64,000 bases of DNA from Necropsobacter massiliensis (GCF_000827595.2 NZ_LN776183.1:1-64000), one strand, 5' to 3'; positions 8,887 through 19,583 are shown, counted from the stretch's first letter. Numbers and translations: made by a program. Notes: generated from the letters alone by a model not told the origin.

Positions 8887-9988
8887 CGTTTAATACAACC
8901 TCCCAGCCTTCATGCCATGTCAGCGCGACTTTCTGACCGACCGAGTGGTCGATATGCGGATCATCTTCATTAAAGAATTCGCTGACCAGAACTTTCATCT
9001 CATTGTGATCCAAAATAATATTGGATTCCAGCGTCATGCCTTTATAAGTGCGGTCGGAAACGTGACCGATTATGGCTTTGGAATGTTCGTTTTCGTCCAG
9101 TTCTTCGATCACGATATCTTCCGGACGCAGCAACACTTTCAGGTTTTGCCCCGTGGTTACTGGCAAATCGGTATAGATATCGCAGATACGTCCTTCCACA
9201 TTGGCTTTGACGGTTTTTGCCCCGGTGCGTTCAATCACCGTTGCATCAAACACATTGATTTCACCGATAAAGCGCGCCACAAACAGATTTTTCGGATCTT
9301 CATAAATTTCGCGCGGCGAACCGTCTTGTTCAATGTTGCCTTTGTTCATCACGATAATCCGATCGGACATGGTCAGGGCTTCTTCCTGATCGTGAGTGAC
9401 GAAAATAAAGGTAATGCCCAACTGGCGCTGCAAGGCTTTCAGTTCGTTCTGCATTTCTTTACGTAATTTATAATCAAGCGCGGATAAAGATTCGTCCAGC
9501 AGCAACACTTTCGGTTTGTTCACCACCGCACGGGCAATAGCGATACGCTGTTGCTGACCGCCAGAAAGCTGAGTCGGTTTGCGCTCCGCCATGTCTTCCA
9601 GCCGCACCATGCGCAGCGCATTCATTACGCGGGGTTTGATTTCGTCGTTCGGCACTTTTTGCATACGCAAACCGAAAGCGACATTTTCAAAGATAGTCAT
9701 ATGCGGAAACAGTGCATAACTTTGGAATACCGTATTAACGAAACGACGTTCGGCGGGAACGTTGGTGATATCTTCGCCGTCAAGGATAATGGTACCTTGA
9801 TCCAATTCTTCCAGTCCGGCAAGCAGACGTAAAACCGTGGTTTTACCACAGCCGGAAGGACCTAAGATGGTCAGAAATTCACCGTTATTAATGGTGAGAT
9901 TAAAGTTGTTGATAATCGTTTTGCTATCATAAGACTTAGTCAGAGAACGAAGCTCAATAATCGGTTTGCGTTGAACTGAATTTTCCAC
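8870..9988 (-). CDS. potA: Spermidine/putrescine ABC transporter ATPase PotA
   Basis: ATPase of the polyamine importer, 372 residues, cytoplasmic face of the membrane. Walker [10 protein letters not shown] is at residues 43-51, the signature LSGGQQQR at about 141, and Walker [12 protein letters not shown] just after, with a C-terminal TOBE-type domain. The start is a GTG; AGGGAG lies a little far upstream (about 13 bases), and no better in-frame start is visible. It is the first gene of potABCD and is divergent from pepT, the same arrangement as in E. coli. Confidence 0.95.
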   Translation of the reverse strand: MENSVQRKPIIELRSLTKSYDSKTIINNFNLTINNGEFLTILGPSGCGKTTVLRLLAGLEELDQGTIILDGEDITNVPAERRFVNTVFQSYALFPHMTIFENVAFGLRMQKVPNDEIKPRVMNALRMVRLEDMAERKPTQLSGGQQQRIAIARAVVNKPKVLLLDESLSALDYKLRKEMQNELKALQRQLGITFIFVTHDQEEALTMSDRIIVMNKGNIEQDGSPREIYEDPKNLFVARFIGEINVFDATVIERTGAKTVKANVEGRICDIYTDLPVTTGQNLKVLLRPEDIVIEELDENEHSKAIIGHVSDRTYKGMTLESNIILDHNEMKVLVSEFFNEDDPHIDHSVGQKVALTWHEGWEVVLNDEDRQ

Positions 9989-10276
9989 TAGCTTTGGTTT
10001 TCTCCCTAATGCGCCGACTGCTCATCGGTATTGAGTAGAAACAAAAAAATACTTACAGCAAATACTGTAAGCGACCAGATTAAAAATAAGTGCTAATGAT
10101 ATAGCGATTACCCTGTAATTGAAAGTAATTAATTGTGTTTTAATAAAAAAAAGCGATTTGTAGCAATGATTTTAGCGCGAAATTCCGTATAACTTTGTTA
10201 TATATCAATATGCGATGCCGAATCTGTGTATAGAATGAAAATCGTTTATTTCTCTCGGACGGCAAAAGAGATCGCT

Positions 10277-11524
10277 ATGGAAAAGATAACAGAATACAGA
10301 AACCGATTATTGGAACGTTTTCTGCACTATGCTGGCTTTGATACCCAGGCAAAACCGGGCGCCAAAAGCTCGCCGAGCAGTGCCGGGCAGATGAGGCTGG
10401 CGAAGCACTTGCAGCAGGAATTGTTCGCACTGGGATTACAGGATATTGAGGTCAGCAAAAATGCCGTTCTGACCGCATTTTTACCGTCGAATGTTAGCCC
10501 TAAAATGCCGACTATCGGCTTTATCGCGCATTTGGATACTTCACCGCAGTGCAGCGGAAAGCATGTCCGCCCGGAAGTGATTGAAAATTACCGCGGCGGT
10601 GATATTTCGCTGGGCGTGGGCGATGAATTCATCAGCCCCGTATATTACCATTTTCTGCAAAAACTGATCGGCAAAACCCTGATTGTCGCTGATGGCAATA
10701 CTTTGCTTGGCGCCGATAACAAAGCCGGAATTGCTGAAATTATGACCGCACTTGCCTATCTTAAAGCGAACAATATTCCGCACTGTAATATTCGGGTCGC
10801 GTTCACGCCCGATGAGGAAATTGGTTTGGGCATGAATTTCTTTTCGTTTGAACAATTCTCCTGTAACTGGGCTTATACCGTAGACGGCGGGGAAGTGGGC
10901 GAGCTGGAATATGAAAACTTCAATGCGGCAGTCGCGAATGTGACGATTTACGGACGTAATATGCACACCGGTACGGCAAAAAACAAGATGCTCAATGCGT
11001 TATCGTTGGCGTGCGAGTTTCAGCAAGGATTTCCTGCCGATGAAGTGCCGGAGAAAACTGATGGCAGACAGGGATTCTTCCACTTGGCTGGATTTAGCGG
11101 TGATATCGAAAAGGTGGAGCTGCGCTATTTGATCCGCGATTTTGATCGGGTCGGTTTTGAACAGCGCAAAGCGTTTTTATCTATGCTGGTGGTAGATTTT
11201 AATCGTAAGAAAAAACTGCGCAAGAAAGCAGAATTACAGATGACCGACACCTACTACAATATGTATGACACCATTCAGAAAGTACCGGCGTCGGTGCATT
11301 TGGCGGATTTGGCGATGAAAAAATGCGGCATTGAACCGATACATAAACCGATTCGCGGCGGTACGGACGGCGCGAAGCTGGCGGAAAAAGGACTTGCCTG
11401 TCCGAATCTGTTTACCGGCGGCTACAATTTTCACAGTAAGCATGAGCTGATTACGCTGGAAGGCATGCTGGACGCCGTGAAAGTGATAGTAAAAATCGCC
11501 GAACTGGCGATTAGGCCGGTTTAA
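10277..11524 (+). CDS. pepT: Peptidase T (tripeptidase)
   Basis: Cytoplasmic zinc aminotripeptidase of the M20 family. Starting at the ATG at 10277 gives 415 residues, close to the roughly 408 of E. coli. The frame runs back to a GTG at 10226, but that extension lacks family resemblance, and AAGAGA lies just before the chosen ATG. Metal and catalytic stretches are visible: HLDTSPQCSGK (about 86), LGADNKAGIAE, TPDEEIG, YTVDGGEVGELEYENFNA, and a C-terminal GGYNFHSKHE. It is divergent from potABCD and ends at a strong terminator. Confidence 0.95.
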   Translation: MEKITEYRNRLLERFLHYAGFDTQAKPGAKSSPSSAGQMRLAKHLQQELFALGLQDIEVSKNAVLTAFLPSNVSPKMPTIGFIAHLDTSPQCSGKHVRPEVIENYRGGDISLGVGDEFISPVYYHFLQKLIGKTLIVADGNTLLGADNKAGIAEIMTALAYLKANNIPHCNIRVAFTPDEEIGLGMNFFSFEQFSCNWAYTVDGGEVGELEYENFNAAVANVTIYGRNMHTGTAKNKMLNALSLACEFQQGFPADEVPEKTDGRQGFFHLAGFSGDIEKVELRYLIRDFDRVGFEQRKAFLSMLVVDFNRKKKLRKKAELQMTDTYYNMYDTIQKVPASVHLADLAMKKCGIEPIHKPIRGGTDGAKLAEKGLACPNLFTGGYNFHSKHELITLEGMLDAVKVIVKIAELAIRPV

Positions 11525-11547
11525 TTTACCGCAGCCGACCGCAGTTT

Positions 11548-11580
11548 AACCCTCCGCTTGTGGTTTAACGGAGGTTTTTT
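11548..11580 (+). terminator. Terminator of pepT
   Basis: AACCCTCCG (11548-11556) and CGGAGGTTT (11569-11577) form a GC-rich stem with a 12-base loop ahead of a run of six T. Confidence 0.9.
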
Positions 11581-11589
11581 ATGCCAGCA

Positions 11590-12525
11590 TTATGGCTTTT
11601 CATTTTTTAGATTTGAAAAGATATTAGCTAAAATCGGACCAGAGACATTGTGCCAGAAACTGAATACCGCACTGGGTACCGCCGCAATCGGGTTAAAATG
11701 CGCGGCGGCAAGCGCTGCCCCCAGCCCCGAATTTTGCATGCCGACTTCAATGGAAATCGCCTTACTGTCGGCATTGTTGAGTTTCAGCATTTTTGCCACG
11801 CCAAACCCAAGCAGATAACCCAAACCGTTATGCAGCACCACAATGGCAAAAATCAGCAGACCGGATTCAATAATTTTATCTTTACTGACCGCGACTACCG
11901 CCGCCAGAATCAATACAATTGCAATTACGGACAGCAACGGCATGGTTTGGCTGATTTCACCGATTTGCCGTTTAAACAAGGCGCGTACCAACAGCCCTAA
12001 AAAGATCGGAAACAACACCATTTTCAATACCGACAGAAACATCGCTGAGGCATCAATTTCCAGCCATTGACTTGCCAATACGTAGAACACTGCTGGCGTC
12101 AATAACGGCGCAAGCAGGGTGGATATTGTGGTACAGGCGACAGACAGCGCGGTATTGCCTTTCGCCAAATAGGTCATCACATTGGAAGAGGTACCGCCCG
12201 GACAGGAGCCTACCAAAATCACGCCGATAGCCAGATCGGTTGGCAGCGCGAAGGCTTTTGCCAACGCAAAGGCAATGGATGGCATGATCACAAATTGTCC
12301 GACCACGCCAATAAAAACGGATTTCGGGTGTTTGAAGACGGCACCGAAATCGTTAAAGGTCAAGGTGATGCCCATGCCGAACATCACGATCCCCAGCAAA
12401 TACGGAATATAATGGCGCAGTTCGATAAAATACTGCGGAAAATGGAACGCCAGATAAGCGAACAACAAAACCCAGAGGGCGAAAGTTTTACTGATAAAAT
12501 GAGTGAATTTGAGTAGTGCCTGCAT
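11590..12525 (-). CDS. Bile acid:sodium symporter (BASS) family transporter
   Basis: Inner-membrane transporter of about 311 residues with nine or ten hydrophobic helices. The conserved BASS signature GSCPGGTSSNVMTYLAKGN lies about one third in, and EVGMQNSGLGAALAAAHF in the C-terminal half provides the second conserved region. Family members move bile acids, pantoate, pyruvate or other organic acids with Na+; the substrate here is unknown. I chose the ATG at 12525 because AAGGAT lies about eight bases upstream; the frame extends 11 codons further without a ribosome site. It lies 45 bases after glnE on the same strand and may be cotranscribed. Confidence 0.9.
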   Translation of the reverse strand: MQALLKFTHFISKTFALWVLLFAYLAFHFPQYFIELRHYIPYLLGIVMFGMGITLTFNDFGAVFKHPKSVFIGVVGQFVIMPSIAFALAKAFALPTDLAIGVILVGSCPGGTSSNVMTYLAKGNTALSVACTTISTLLAPLLTPAVFYVLASQWLEIDASAMFLSVLKMVLFPIFLGLLVRALFKRQIGEISQTMPLLSVIAIVLILAAVVAVSKDKIIESGLLIFAIVVLHNGLGYLLGFGVAKMLKLNNADSKAISIEVGMQNSGLGAALAAAHFNPIAAVPSAVFSFWHNVSGPILANIFSNLKNEKP

Positions 12526-12570
12526 AACATTATCCTTGTCAATGAAAAATTCAACCATAGCATAAACCTA

Positions 12571-15525
12571 TTATTTTACAATGACCCCGCCGAGTAATTG
12601 TTGCCAGATTTCACCGATAAAGGCGCGTTCTTGTTGAAATTCTTGTGCCGACACCAGTGGCGGCTGACCAAGCAGGTTCAGGCGATGAATGCGGTTGCGC
12701 AGATCCACATAGCATTTTTTCAGCTGCGCACAAACTTGCGTAGAAATGACCGCACTTTGCGCCATAACCTCAAAAATCCGCACATTATCCGACCAAACGG
12801 CAAGCGACGGATGTTGCGGCGCGTTGGCAAGCACCAGATACTGCGCGATAAATTCAATGTCGGTGATGCCGCCGCGATCGGTTTTGATGTTGAACTGATG
12901 GTCGGCATGATGACTTAAATGGCGATACATTTTTTCCCGCATGTCCCGTACATCCTGCCGTAGCGCGTTGAGATCACGCGGCGCGGTTAATACCTTGCGG
13001 CGGATGGTTTCGAAGTGTGCGCGCAATGCCCGTTCACCGTATACCGCGCGGCTGCGTACCAGCGCTTGCTTTTCCCAGGTCCATGCTTCATTCAGCTGAT
13101 AATTTTCAAAGGCGGATAGGGAACAGCCGAGCAAACCCGCATCGCCGGAAGGGCGCAGGCGCATATCCACTTCATACAAGACGCCAGCGCTGGTATTCAT
13201 GCTGAAAATGCTGACGATTTTCTGCGCCAGACGCAAGTAAAACTGATGGCTGTCAATGGTTTTTTTACCGCCGACGGTTTGCCCGCTACGCGTACCGTCA
13301 TACAGAAACACCAGATCCAAATCCGATTTATAGCCCAGTTCGATACCGCCGAGTTTGCCGTAGCCGATCACCAAAAAACCGGTTTGATTTTCCGCCAGAA
13401 ATTCCGGTACGCCGAAGCGTCGGCTGATTTGTTGCCAAGCGGAATTGACTACCGCCTCGATAATGGATTCGGCTAAAAACGTCAAATGATCGCTGACTTT
13501 CATCACCGGCAGCGCGCCCAAAATATCTGCCGCCGCCACATGTAGCAACGTAGATTGTTTAAACTGGCGTAGACCGTTGATAAACTGTTCTTCATCATCC
13601 GGCGGCAGGCGCAACAGATATTGCCGCAATTCCGCCGGATATTGGGTGTAGGCGACGGGATTGAGTAACGCCTCGCGATCCAGCAGTTCATCCAGTAGAA
13701 TCGGATAACGTGCCACTTGCGCCGCAATCATCTCGGATTGTGCGCACAGCTCGATTAACTGTGTCAACGCTTGCGGATTTTCCACCAACAGTTCCAGATA
13801 GGTTGTGCGGCTGACAATTTTGCTGACAATATTCAGCATGCGCGGCAGCAGATTATGATGTTCTTGCCGACGGAATACCTGTGCCAGCAACACCGGCATT
13901 AATTGTGCCAGTACAGTGCGTCCGCGGCTGCCGATAGAACGGTGCGAAAGTTCTGCTCTGAATTGCGCCAGTTTGTCGATAATCTCCTCATTATAGCGGG
14001 CGTCCATACCGTTACTGCGCAGCAGGTCTGCAATTTCTTGCGGATTGAGATCTTCATCCGGAAAATCGCTCCAGCTGCCGGTTTCATGGCGTTCTTTATC
14101 ATCCTCTTCACCGATTAATTGATGAAAAACCGACCGCACTTGTTGCTGATGAAATTGCAATTCTCGATAAAAATCTTCCCAGTTTGCAATTGGATAACGT
14201 ACTGTTTCGGGTTGTCCCTGCGCATTTTGCAAGGTAAAACAGGCAGTTGCGGTGATCAAACGTTGGCGATCGGTAGCATTAGTCGGTAAAGTTTGAGTTT
14301 GCTGATCTTTGATCGCTTGCAGCACATTTTCCACTCGACGTAGAAACAGATAGGCCTGGCGCAACGCTTCGGTTTGCTGGACTGAGAGCAGTTGCAGCGC
14401 GGCAAGCAGTGGCAGCAGACGCAGCAGTTCGTGCTGTTGCAGGCTGATTTCACGCCCGCCACGAATCAGCTGAAATACTTGCACGATGAATTCAATTTCC
14501 CGAATCCCGCCCGCACCGAGCTTAATGTTGTCTGTCAGACCGCGACGGCGCACTTCGCGCTCGATTTTGCGTTTCATCTCGCGCAGCGCCTGAATCACGC
14601 TGAAATCAATATAACGGCGATAGACAAAGGGGCGCAGCAATTGCCGCAGCGTATTGACATGCGGATCCTGAGGGGAGGCGCCCAGAATGCGTCCTTTGAT
14701 CATAGCGTAGCGTTCCCAATCCCGTCCCTGTTCCTGATAATATTGTTCCATGGCGTTGAAACTGAGTGCCAGCGCGCCGCTGTCGCCGAACGGGCGCAGG
14801 CGCATATCGGTGCGGTAAACAAAGCCGTCCGGCGTGTATTGATCCAAGGCGTTAATTAACCGTTGACCCAGACGAGTAAAAAAACGGCTGTTTTCCACCG
14901 CACGGCGAGCGCCGACGGTTTCACCGTTAGCTGGGTAGGTGAAAATCAAATCGATATCGGACGAAAAATTCAGCTCAAAGCCACCGAGTTTTCCCATACC
15001 GAGAATATACAGCTGCTGCGGCTTGCCGTGCTGATCGAGGGGCGTTCCCATTTCGGCACAGGCTTGTGTATATAACCAGTCGCGCGCGGCGATAATCAAA
15101 CTTTCCGCCAATTGAGATAAGCGGATAAAAATATCTTCTACCGTACCGAGATTTAAGCTTTGGCAAATACTGAGTTTCGCCATTTCTCGATTACGAAACC
15201 GGCGCAATGTTTGGTACAGCTGCTGTTCGTTTTGTAGCGGGGCAAGTAAACTTTGTAGACGTGCGGCGTAATGCTCACAATCGGCTAATTCAGGCAGGCG
15301 CTGCCAGCATTGATGTAAAAAGTGCGGTTGTTTTTGCAACACTTCTAGACAGAAATCCGACATCGCCACGGCATAACCGAGCCGGGCGATAGGCGCATCG
15401 GGATTGTGGCAAGCCTCGTCAATCTGACCGGCAAGGTGCTGTTCGTCATAAACATCGGGAAAGCCGGCGTGCAGTTGGGTGGCAAGTTGGCGTAAAAGTG
15501 CGGACGAAGACGGAAGCAACGACAT
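12571..15525 (-). CDS. glnE: Bifunctional glutamine synthetase adenylyltransferase / adenylyl-removing enzyme
   Basis: Cytoplasmic enzyme that adds AMP to, or removes it from, glutamine synthetase in response to PII protein and glutamine. At 984 residues it is a little longer than E. coli GlnE (946). The two nucleotidyltransferase domains are clear: the N-terminal deadenylylase centre [20 protein letters not shown] (about residues 170-190) and the C-terminal adenylylase centre [20 protein letters not shown] (about 720-740). Each is followed by an R-rich DMRLRP(F/S)GD segment. AAGGATTTGCT precedes the ATG. It is divergent from the riboswitch-controlled gene at 15827. Confidence 0.96.
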   Translation of the reverse strand: MSLLPSSSALLRQLATQLHAGFPDVYDEQHLAGQIDEACHNPDAPIARLGYAVAMSDFCLEVLQKQPHFLHQCWQRLPELADCEHYAARLQSLLAPLQNEQQLYQTLRRFRNREMAKLSICQSLNLGTVEDIFIRLSQLAESLIIAARDWLYTQACAEMGTPLDQHGKPQQLYILGMGKLGGFELNFSSDIDLIFTYPANGETVGARRAVENSRFFTRLGQRLINALDQYTPDGFVYRTDMRLRPFGDSGALALSFNAMEQYYQEQGRDWERYAMIKGRILGASPQDPHVNTLRQLLRPFVYRRYIDFSVIQALREMKRKIEREVRRRGLTDNIKLGAGGIREIEFIVQVFQLIRGGREISLQQHELLRLLPLLAALQLLSVQQTEALRQAYLFLRRVENVLQAIKDQQTQTLPTNATDRQRLITATACFTLQNAQGQPETVRYPIANWEDFYRELQFHQQQVRSVFHQLIGEEDDKERHETGSWSDFPDEDLNPQEIADLLRSNGMDARYNEEIIDKLAQFRAELSHRSIGSRGRTVLAQLMPVLLAQVFRRQEHHNLLPRMLNIVSKIVSRTTYLELLVENPQALTQLIELCAQSEMIAAQVARYPILLDELLDREALLNPVAYTQYPAELRQYLLRLPPDDEEQFINGLRQFKQSTLLHVAAADILGALPVMKVSDHLTFLAESIIEAVVNSAWQQISRRFGVPEFLAENQTGFLVIGYGKLGGIELGYKSDLDLVFLYDGTRSGQTVGGKKTIDSHQFYLRLAQKIVSIFSMNTSAGVLYEVDMRLRPSGDAGLLGCSLSAFENYQLNEAWTWEKQALVRSRAVYGERALRAHFETIRRKVLTAPRDLNALRQDVRDMREKMYRHLSHHADHQFNIKTDRGGITDIEFIAQYLVLANAPQHPSLAVWSDNVRIFEVMAQSAVISTQVCAQLKKCYVDLRNRIHRLNLLGQPPLVSAQEFQQERAFIGEIWQQLLGGVIVK

Positions 15526-15655
15526 AGCAAATCCTTATGTAAAACGGGGCAATGGCTGAATTGTAAGGCAAACATGGCGGTTTGGCGATATAAAACTGAC
15601 AGAAGTTTGTGGCGTAGCTATTGTATTGGCATGACAAACATTATAGACTTAGGCG

Positions 15656-15731
15656 CGTTAGTCGGGGTGCTAGCAATAGCTGAGATCATACCCGTGAACC
15701 TGATACAGTTAATACTGACGTAGGAAACTAA
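15656..15731 (+). promoter_or_regulatory. TPP riboswitch aptamer (THI element), copy 1
   Basis: Contains the universal thi-box features in order: GGGGTGC, CTGAGA (15680-15685), ACCCGTGAACCTGAT, and the closing ACGTAGGAAACTA. It binds thiamine diphosphate and lowers expression of the gene downstream, here the binding protein at 15827. The 76 bases are identical to copy 2 at 26347-26422 on the other strand. A TATAGA at 15642-15647 may be the -10 of its promoter. Confidence 0.97.
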
Positions 15732-15734
15732 CCG

Positions 15735-15775
15735 GAAAACGACCGCCCTTAATCCTGCTGGCGGTTTTCTTTCGC
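15735..15775 (+). terminator. Likely expression platform terminator of TPP riboswitch copy 1
   Basis: GAAAA-CGA-CCGCC (from 15735) pairs with GGCGGTTTTC (15760-15769), leaving a three-base bulge, followed by TTTC. It directly follows the aptamer and ends about 50 bases before the ribosome site. This fits control by premature termination rather than by hiding the ribosome site. No equivalent hairpin was seen after copy 2. Confidence 0.65.
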
Positions 15776-15826
15776 GCTCCCGTCACTATTGCTGGTCGAT
15801 CTTTTATTATTCGATAAGGAAACACT

Positions 15827-16891
15827 ATGCAATTATCTTCTTTTAAACTGAACCGCTTCATCAGTTGTCGCACGTTTTGGTGCAAACCGCTTTTTCTCAT
15901 CTTGTTGCTGTTTTCGGCGCTGAATACGGCACAGGCTGCGGGCAGGCTGACCATTTATTGCAGCGTGCAGCATAACGTGTGTGAGAAAATGGCGCACACG
16001 TTCGCGCAAAAATACAATGTGGACACTCAGTTCGTGCGCAACAGCACCGGCGCGACGCTGGCGAAAATCAAGGCGGAACGCGCTCTGCCGCAAGCGGATA
16101 TTTGGTACGGCGGCACAATCGAACCGCACTTTCAGGCGGCAAAACTCGGTTTGCTGCAACCTTACCGTTCGCCGTTGCAGGCGCAAACCATGCCGGCATT
16201 TAAACATTTACTGGAGGAAAAAGGCGATTTTACTTCAATCGGTTATCTCATTGTGCTGGGTATCGGCGTTAATACGGAAAAATTTAGCCAGCTCGGCATT
16301 AATGATTACCCAAAATGCTGGAAAGATTTGCTCGATCCGCGCTTAAAAGATCAGATTCAAATGCCCGACCCGCGTAATACCGGCACCGGCTATACCTTTA
16401 TCGCCACGCTTATCCAGTTATGGGGCGAGGAAGAAGCCTTTCGCTATTTAAAAGCGCTGCATAACAATATTTCGCAATATGCCAAAAGCGGCACGGAAAA
16501 ATCCAACCTATCGCGCGGCGAGGCGGCGGTCACTATCGGCTTTATTAACGGTTACGCCTCGGAAAAAGAAAAAGGCGCGCCGGTGGAAGCGATTTTGCCC
16601 TGCGACGGCGACAGCTATTCGCTGGGTGGAATCAGCATTTTGAACGGCGCACGCAACTTGGAAAATGCCAAACTGTTTATGGATTGGGCATTAACCGCCG
16701 AAGCGCAGGAAATTGCCTGGCGTGAAGAAAAAATGTATCAGATCCCAACCAATATCTATGCTCAGGCATCACCCAACTCCGTTGATCCGAAAGATCTTAA
16801 ACTGATTGATTTTGATTTCGAGCGGTTCGGTTCCGATATTGAAGGCAAACGCCTGATTGAAAAATGGACGACGGAAGTCAAGCTTAACTGA
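15827..16891 (+). CDS. AfuA-like ABC transporter substrate-binding protein under TPP riboswitch (paralogue 1)
   Basis: Periplasmic family-1 solute-binding protein of 354 residues with a signal peptide ending near TAQA/AGRL (about residue 37). The opening LTIYCSVQHNVCEKMAHTF and the motifs NSTGATLAKIKAE, ADIWYGGTIEPHFQAA and MPDPRNTGTGYTF place it with AfuA-type proteins. Actinobacillus AfuA binds sugar phosphates, while older annotations call the group iron-binding. AAGGAAACACT precedes the ATG. No permease or ATPase gene adjoins it; the nearest are thiP and thiQ. The TPP riboswitch suggests a thiamine-related ligand, but that is inference. A close paralogue lies at 26593-27618. Confidence 0.88.
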   Translation: MQLSSFKLNRFISCRTFWCKPLFLILLLFSALNTAQAAGRLTIYCSVQHNVCEKMAHTFAQKYNVDTQFVRNSTGATLAKIKAERALPQADIWYGGTIEPHFQAAKLGLLQPYRSPLQAQTMPAFKHLLEEKGDFTSIGYLIVLGIGVNTEKFSQLGINDYPKCWKDLLDPRLKDQIQMPDPRNTGTGYTFIATLIQLWGEEEAFRYLKALHNNISQYAKSGTEKSNLSRGEAAVTIGFINGYASEKEKGAPVEAILPCDGDSYSLGGISILNGARNLENAKLFMDWALTAEAQEIAWREEKMYQIPTNIYAQASPNSVDPKDLKLIDFDFERFGSDIEGKRLIEKWTTEVKLN

Positions 16892-16919
16892 TATTCCCGC
16901 TTTCCCTTTCCATTGACAG

Positions 16920-16950
16920 AAAGTGCGGTTAAAATCACCGCACTTTTTTA
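16920..16950 (+). terminator. Inverted USS pair, terminator of the AfuA-like gene
   Basis: AAAGTGCGGT (16920-16929) pairs with ACCGCACTTT (16937-16946), loop TAAAATC, followed by T residues. Its presence argues that the metallophosphoesterase gene starts after it. Confidence 0.9.
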
Positions 16951-16970
16951 GATTAACGATAAGGAAAGCA

Positions 16971-18062
16971 ATGGAACTTCGTCATTATCTTCTTTTTGCC
17001 GCCTCGGTGATTCTATTACAACTGTTTATTTATCTGTTTAATCGCACGCTGTACTGGCTGTTCAGCGGCAAAATCGGGCATAAAACCCGTCGGCTTATTG
17101 TGATCTTCAATTATCTGGCGGCAAACGGCGTCATTTTGCTGACGCTGTTCCGCCTGCAACCGATGTTTCGTTTAAGCGCGCTGATTTTGGTTATTCTATT
17201 ATTCGCTGCTTTGGTCAGCCTTGCCGCGGCATTGTTGTATCGTTTGCTGAAAGGGGTGCTAAATCCGCAAAAATTGAACCGCACTTTACGCTTGGCTTAT
17301 GTTCCGGCGCTGGCGGGATTACTCGGGCTCAGCCTTTATAACGCTTATACACCGAGCGTGGTTCGCTATCAAATCCATATTGATAAACCGTTGGCTCCGC
17401 TGCGTATCGGCGTAGCCAGCGATCTGCATTTGGGCAAGCTATTCGGTGCTGCACAGTTGGATCGGCTGGCGGCGATTATGAGGCAGGAAAACGTGGATAT
17501 GATTTTGCTGCCGGGCGATATTATGGATGACAATACCGAAGCCTATTTGGCGCAAAATATGCGTCCGCATCTGGCGCGTTTGAGTGCGCCGTTGGGCGTG
17601 TATGCTACCCTCGGCAATCATGATTTTTTCGGTCATCAACAGGCAATCGCACAGGAAATCCGCCGAGCTGGCATTCAACTGTTAATGGATCAAACCCTTG
17701 TGGTGGATCAGCGTATCGTGTTGGTCGGGAGGAATGATGATCTAGCTCGTGAGCGCCCGAGCAGCGCGCAATTGTTGCGCCATATTGATACTTCGTTGCC
17801 AGTTGTGCTGCTCGATCACCGCCCGACGGAAATCAGCGAACATGCCAAACTGCCTATCGATATACAAGTATCAGGGCATACTCACAACGGGCAGATTTTC
17901 CCCGGCAATCTGATTACCGCGCTGATGTACCGTTTGGATTATGGTTATCAAAAAATCGGTAACGGGCATTTTTTCGTCACCTCCGGCTATGGATTTTGGG
18001 GCATCCCGCTGCGTTTGGGATCGCAGTCCGAAGTGATGATTATTGATGTTAGCGGCAGCTGA
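16971..18062 (+). CDS. Membrane-anchored metallophosphoesterase (YkuE-like)
   Basis: About 363 residues. The N-terminal 140 residues contain roughly four hydrophobic helices, and the rest is a calcineurin-like phosphoesterase domain. The metal-binding motifs appear in order: ASDLHLG, PGDIMDD, LGNHDFFG and SGHTHNGQ. The substrate is unknown; YkuE-like enzymes have been tied to lipid or envelope metabolites. The chosen ATG follows AAGGAAAGCA. The longer frame from 16923 runs through the preceding terminator and is unlikely. Confidence 0.88.
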   Translation: MELRHYLLFAASVILLQLFIYLFNRTLYWLFSGKIGHKTRRLIVIFNYLAANGVILLTLFRLQPMFRLSALILVILLFAALVSLAAALLYRLLKGVLNPQKLNRTLRLAYVPALAGLLGLSLYNAYTPSVVRYQIHIDKPLAPLRIGVASDLHLGKLFGAAQLDRLAAIMRQENVDMILLPGDIMDDNTEAYLAQNMRPHLARLSAPLGVYATLGNHDFFGHQQAIAQEIRRAGIQLLMDQTLVVDQRIVLVGRNDDLARERPSSAQLLRHIDTSLPVVLLDHRPTEISEHAKLPIDIQVSGHTHNGQIFPGNLITALMYRLDYGYQKIGNGHFFVTSGYGFWGIPLRLGSQSEVMIIDVSGS

Positions 18063-18171
18063 TAACAGAATATGAACCGTCAAAAACGGATAAAATGTCG
18101 ACCGCACTTTTGCCGTGTTATTGGTTGTGAAAATGTGACGCCAGACAGCGAAAACCGTCAGAAAGTCAAAT

Positions 18172-18192
18172 AAAAAGGGGCGCTTGCCCCTT
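18172..18192 (-). terminator. Terminator of metC
   Basis: AAGGGGC and GCCCCTT form a short GC-rich stem with a four-base loop. Read leftwards it is followed by TTTTA, 28 bases past the metC stop codon. Confidence 0.85.
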
Positions 18193-18219
18193 GTCGTGTT
18201 GTTTTCATTATGGCAATGA

Positions 18220-19413
18220 TTAATCTTGTAAACGCTTGAATCCCGCCTGCAAATCGGCAATCAATTCCTCAACCGCTTCAAAACCGATATGTAGCCGAAT
18301 TAACGTACCGCTTAATGCGCGTTTAATAGACGGACGAATGCGTGCGATATCTTCCGGTTGATTGTACAGAATCAGAGATTCAAAACCGCCCCACGAATAC
18401 GCCATACTGAATAATTCAAAATGATTCATCAAGTTTTCCAGCTGGGTTTGGCTCAGTTTTTGTTTCAACTCAAACGAAAATAGACCGCTTGCGCTGCTGA
18501 AATCCCGTTTAAAAAATTCATGTCCCGGGCAGCTCGGCAACGCTGGATGATACACTGCTTTTACTTCCTCCCGCTGAGCCAACCATTGCGCCACTGCGAG
18601 GCTGCTTGCTGCATGCTGTTTTAGCCGCACGCCTAGCGTGCGAATGCCGCGCGCGGTGGTGTAGGCGCTGTCGGCATCGACCATTTGCCCCATTAAATAG
18701 GAATGTTCACGCAAGCGATCCCAACAGCGCGCATTGGAAACCGCAGTGCCGATCATTACGTCGGAATGACCAACCAGATATTTGGTACCGGCCTGAATGG
18801 AAATATCAATATCATGTTCCAGCGCTTTAAATAACACGCCGCCGCCCCAAGTATTATCGATCATAATCACGACATCGGGATTTTTACTGCGCACGGCTTG
18901 CACTATCGCCGGAATATCCGGCACTTCCATGGTGAGTGAACTCGGCGATTCCAAAAACACGACTTTGGTATTCGGTTGCATCAGCTCGGCGATTGCTGCA
19001 CCGCACAGCGGATCATAAAACGTGGTTTCCACGCCCATTTTGTTTAGGATGATATTGCAGAAATCCTGCGTCGGTTCATAGGCAGCGCCGGTCATCAGCA
19101 CATGATCGCCGCTCGCCACAAACGACAGAATACTGTTTGTCACCGCCGCCGCGCCGCAAGGATATAAATAACAACCCGCGCCGCCTTCCAGCTCGCACAT
19201 CAGATCTTGTAGTGCAAAGTGGGTCAATGTGCCGCGCCGACCGTAAAATAAACCGCCTTTCGCGCGGTTTCGGGCCGCCTGTTTTTTCTCTTCCAGTGAG
19301 CTGAAAACCAGTGAAGAAGCCCGCTGAATCACCGGATTCACGCTGCCTTGCGTAACCCGTTTACTGCGTCCAGCATGGACTAAAGCGGTTGATAATGAAT
19401 GTTTGTGTGTCAT
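18220..19413 (-). CDS. metC: Cystathionine beta-lyase
   Basis: Pyridoxal-phosphate enzyme that splits cystathionine into homocysteine, pyruvate and ammonia in methionine synthesis. It has 397 residues, normal for the family. The substrate/cofactor motif [14 protein letters not shown], the segment [11 protein letters not shown] and the PLP lysine in [12 protein letters not shown] (about residue 210) are present. It acts in the same pathway as metX at 61731, but no clear MetJ box was found in front of it. It is divergent from the peroxiredoxin gene. The start follows AGGAACGAAAT. Confidence 0.95.
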   Translation of the reverse strand: MTHKHSLSTALVHAGRSKRVTQGSVNPVIQRASSLVFSSLEEKKQAARNRAKGGLFYGRRGTLTHFALQDLMCELEGGAGCYLYPCGAAAVTNSILSFVASGDHVLMTGAAYEPTQDFCNIILNKMGVETTFYDPLCGAAIAELMQPNTKVVFLESPSSLTMEVPDIPAIVQAVRSKNPDVVIMIDNTWGGGVLFKALEHDIDISIQAGTKYLVGHSDVMIGTAVSNARCWDRLREHSYLMGQMVDADSAYTTARGIRTLGVRLKQHAASSLAVAQWLAQREEVKAVYHPALPSCPGHEFFKRDFSSASGLFSFELKQKLSQTQLENLMNHFELFSMAYSWGGFESLILYNQPEDIARIRPSIKRALSGTLIRLHIGFEAVEELIADLQAGFKRLQD

Positions 19414-19583
19414 ATTTCGTTCCTGTTATTTATCATTTAAGATTATGATAATCGGTTTAATAGACAAAATCGACTATTAAAGTGCGGTCGGTTTTTTTAC
19501 AATAAAACCGTTGATTTTGCTGCGCTTTCAATAAGTAGTTAGGCGCAAAATTCTTTGTTCATTTCAATAGGAGATTTTTTACT

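Noticed and set aside
8912-9466. 184-codon plus-strand frame opposite potA
   Set aside because: It is antisense to the conserved ATPase and matches no family.
6027-10000. Assigning the pot genes to an iron transporter
   Set aside because: PotA, PotB, PotC and PotD motifs, and the position beside pepT, match the E. coli polyamine operon.
19439-19460. Fur-box-like sequence GATTATGATAATC upstream of metC and the peroxiredoxin
   Set aside because: Only the left half fits the Fur consensus; the right half has few matches, so I do not list it as a site.
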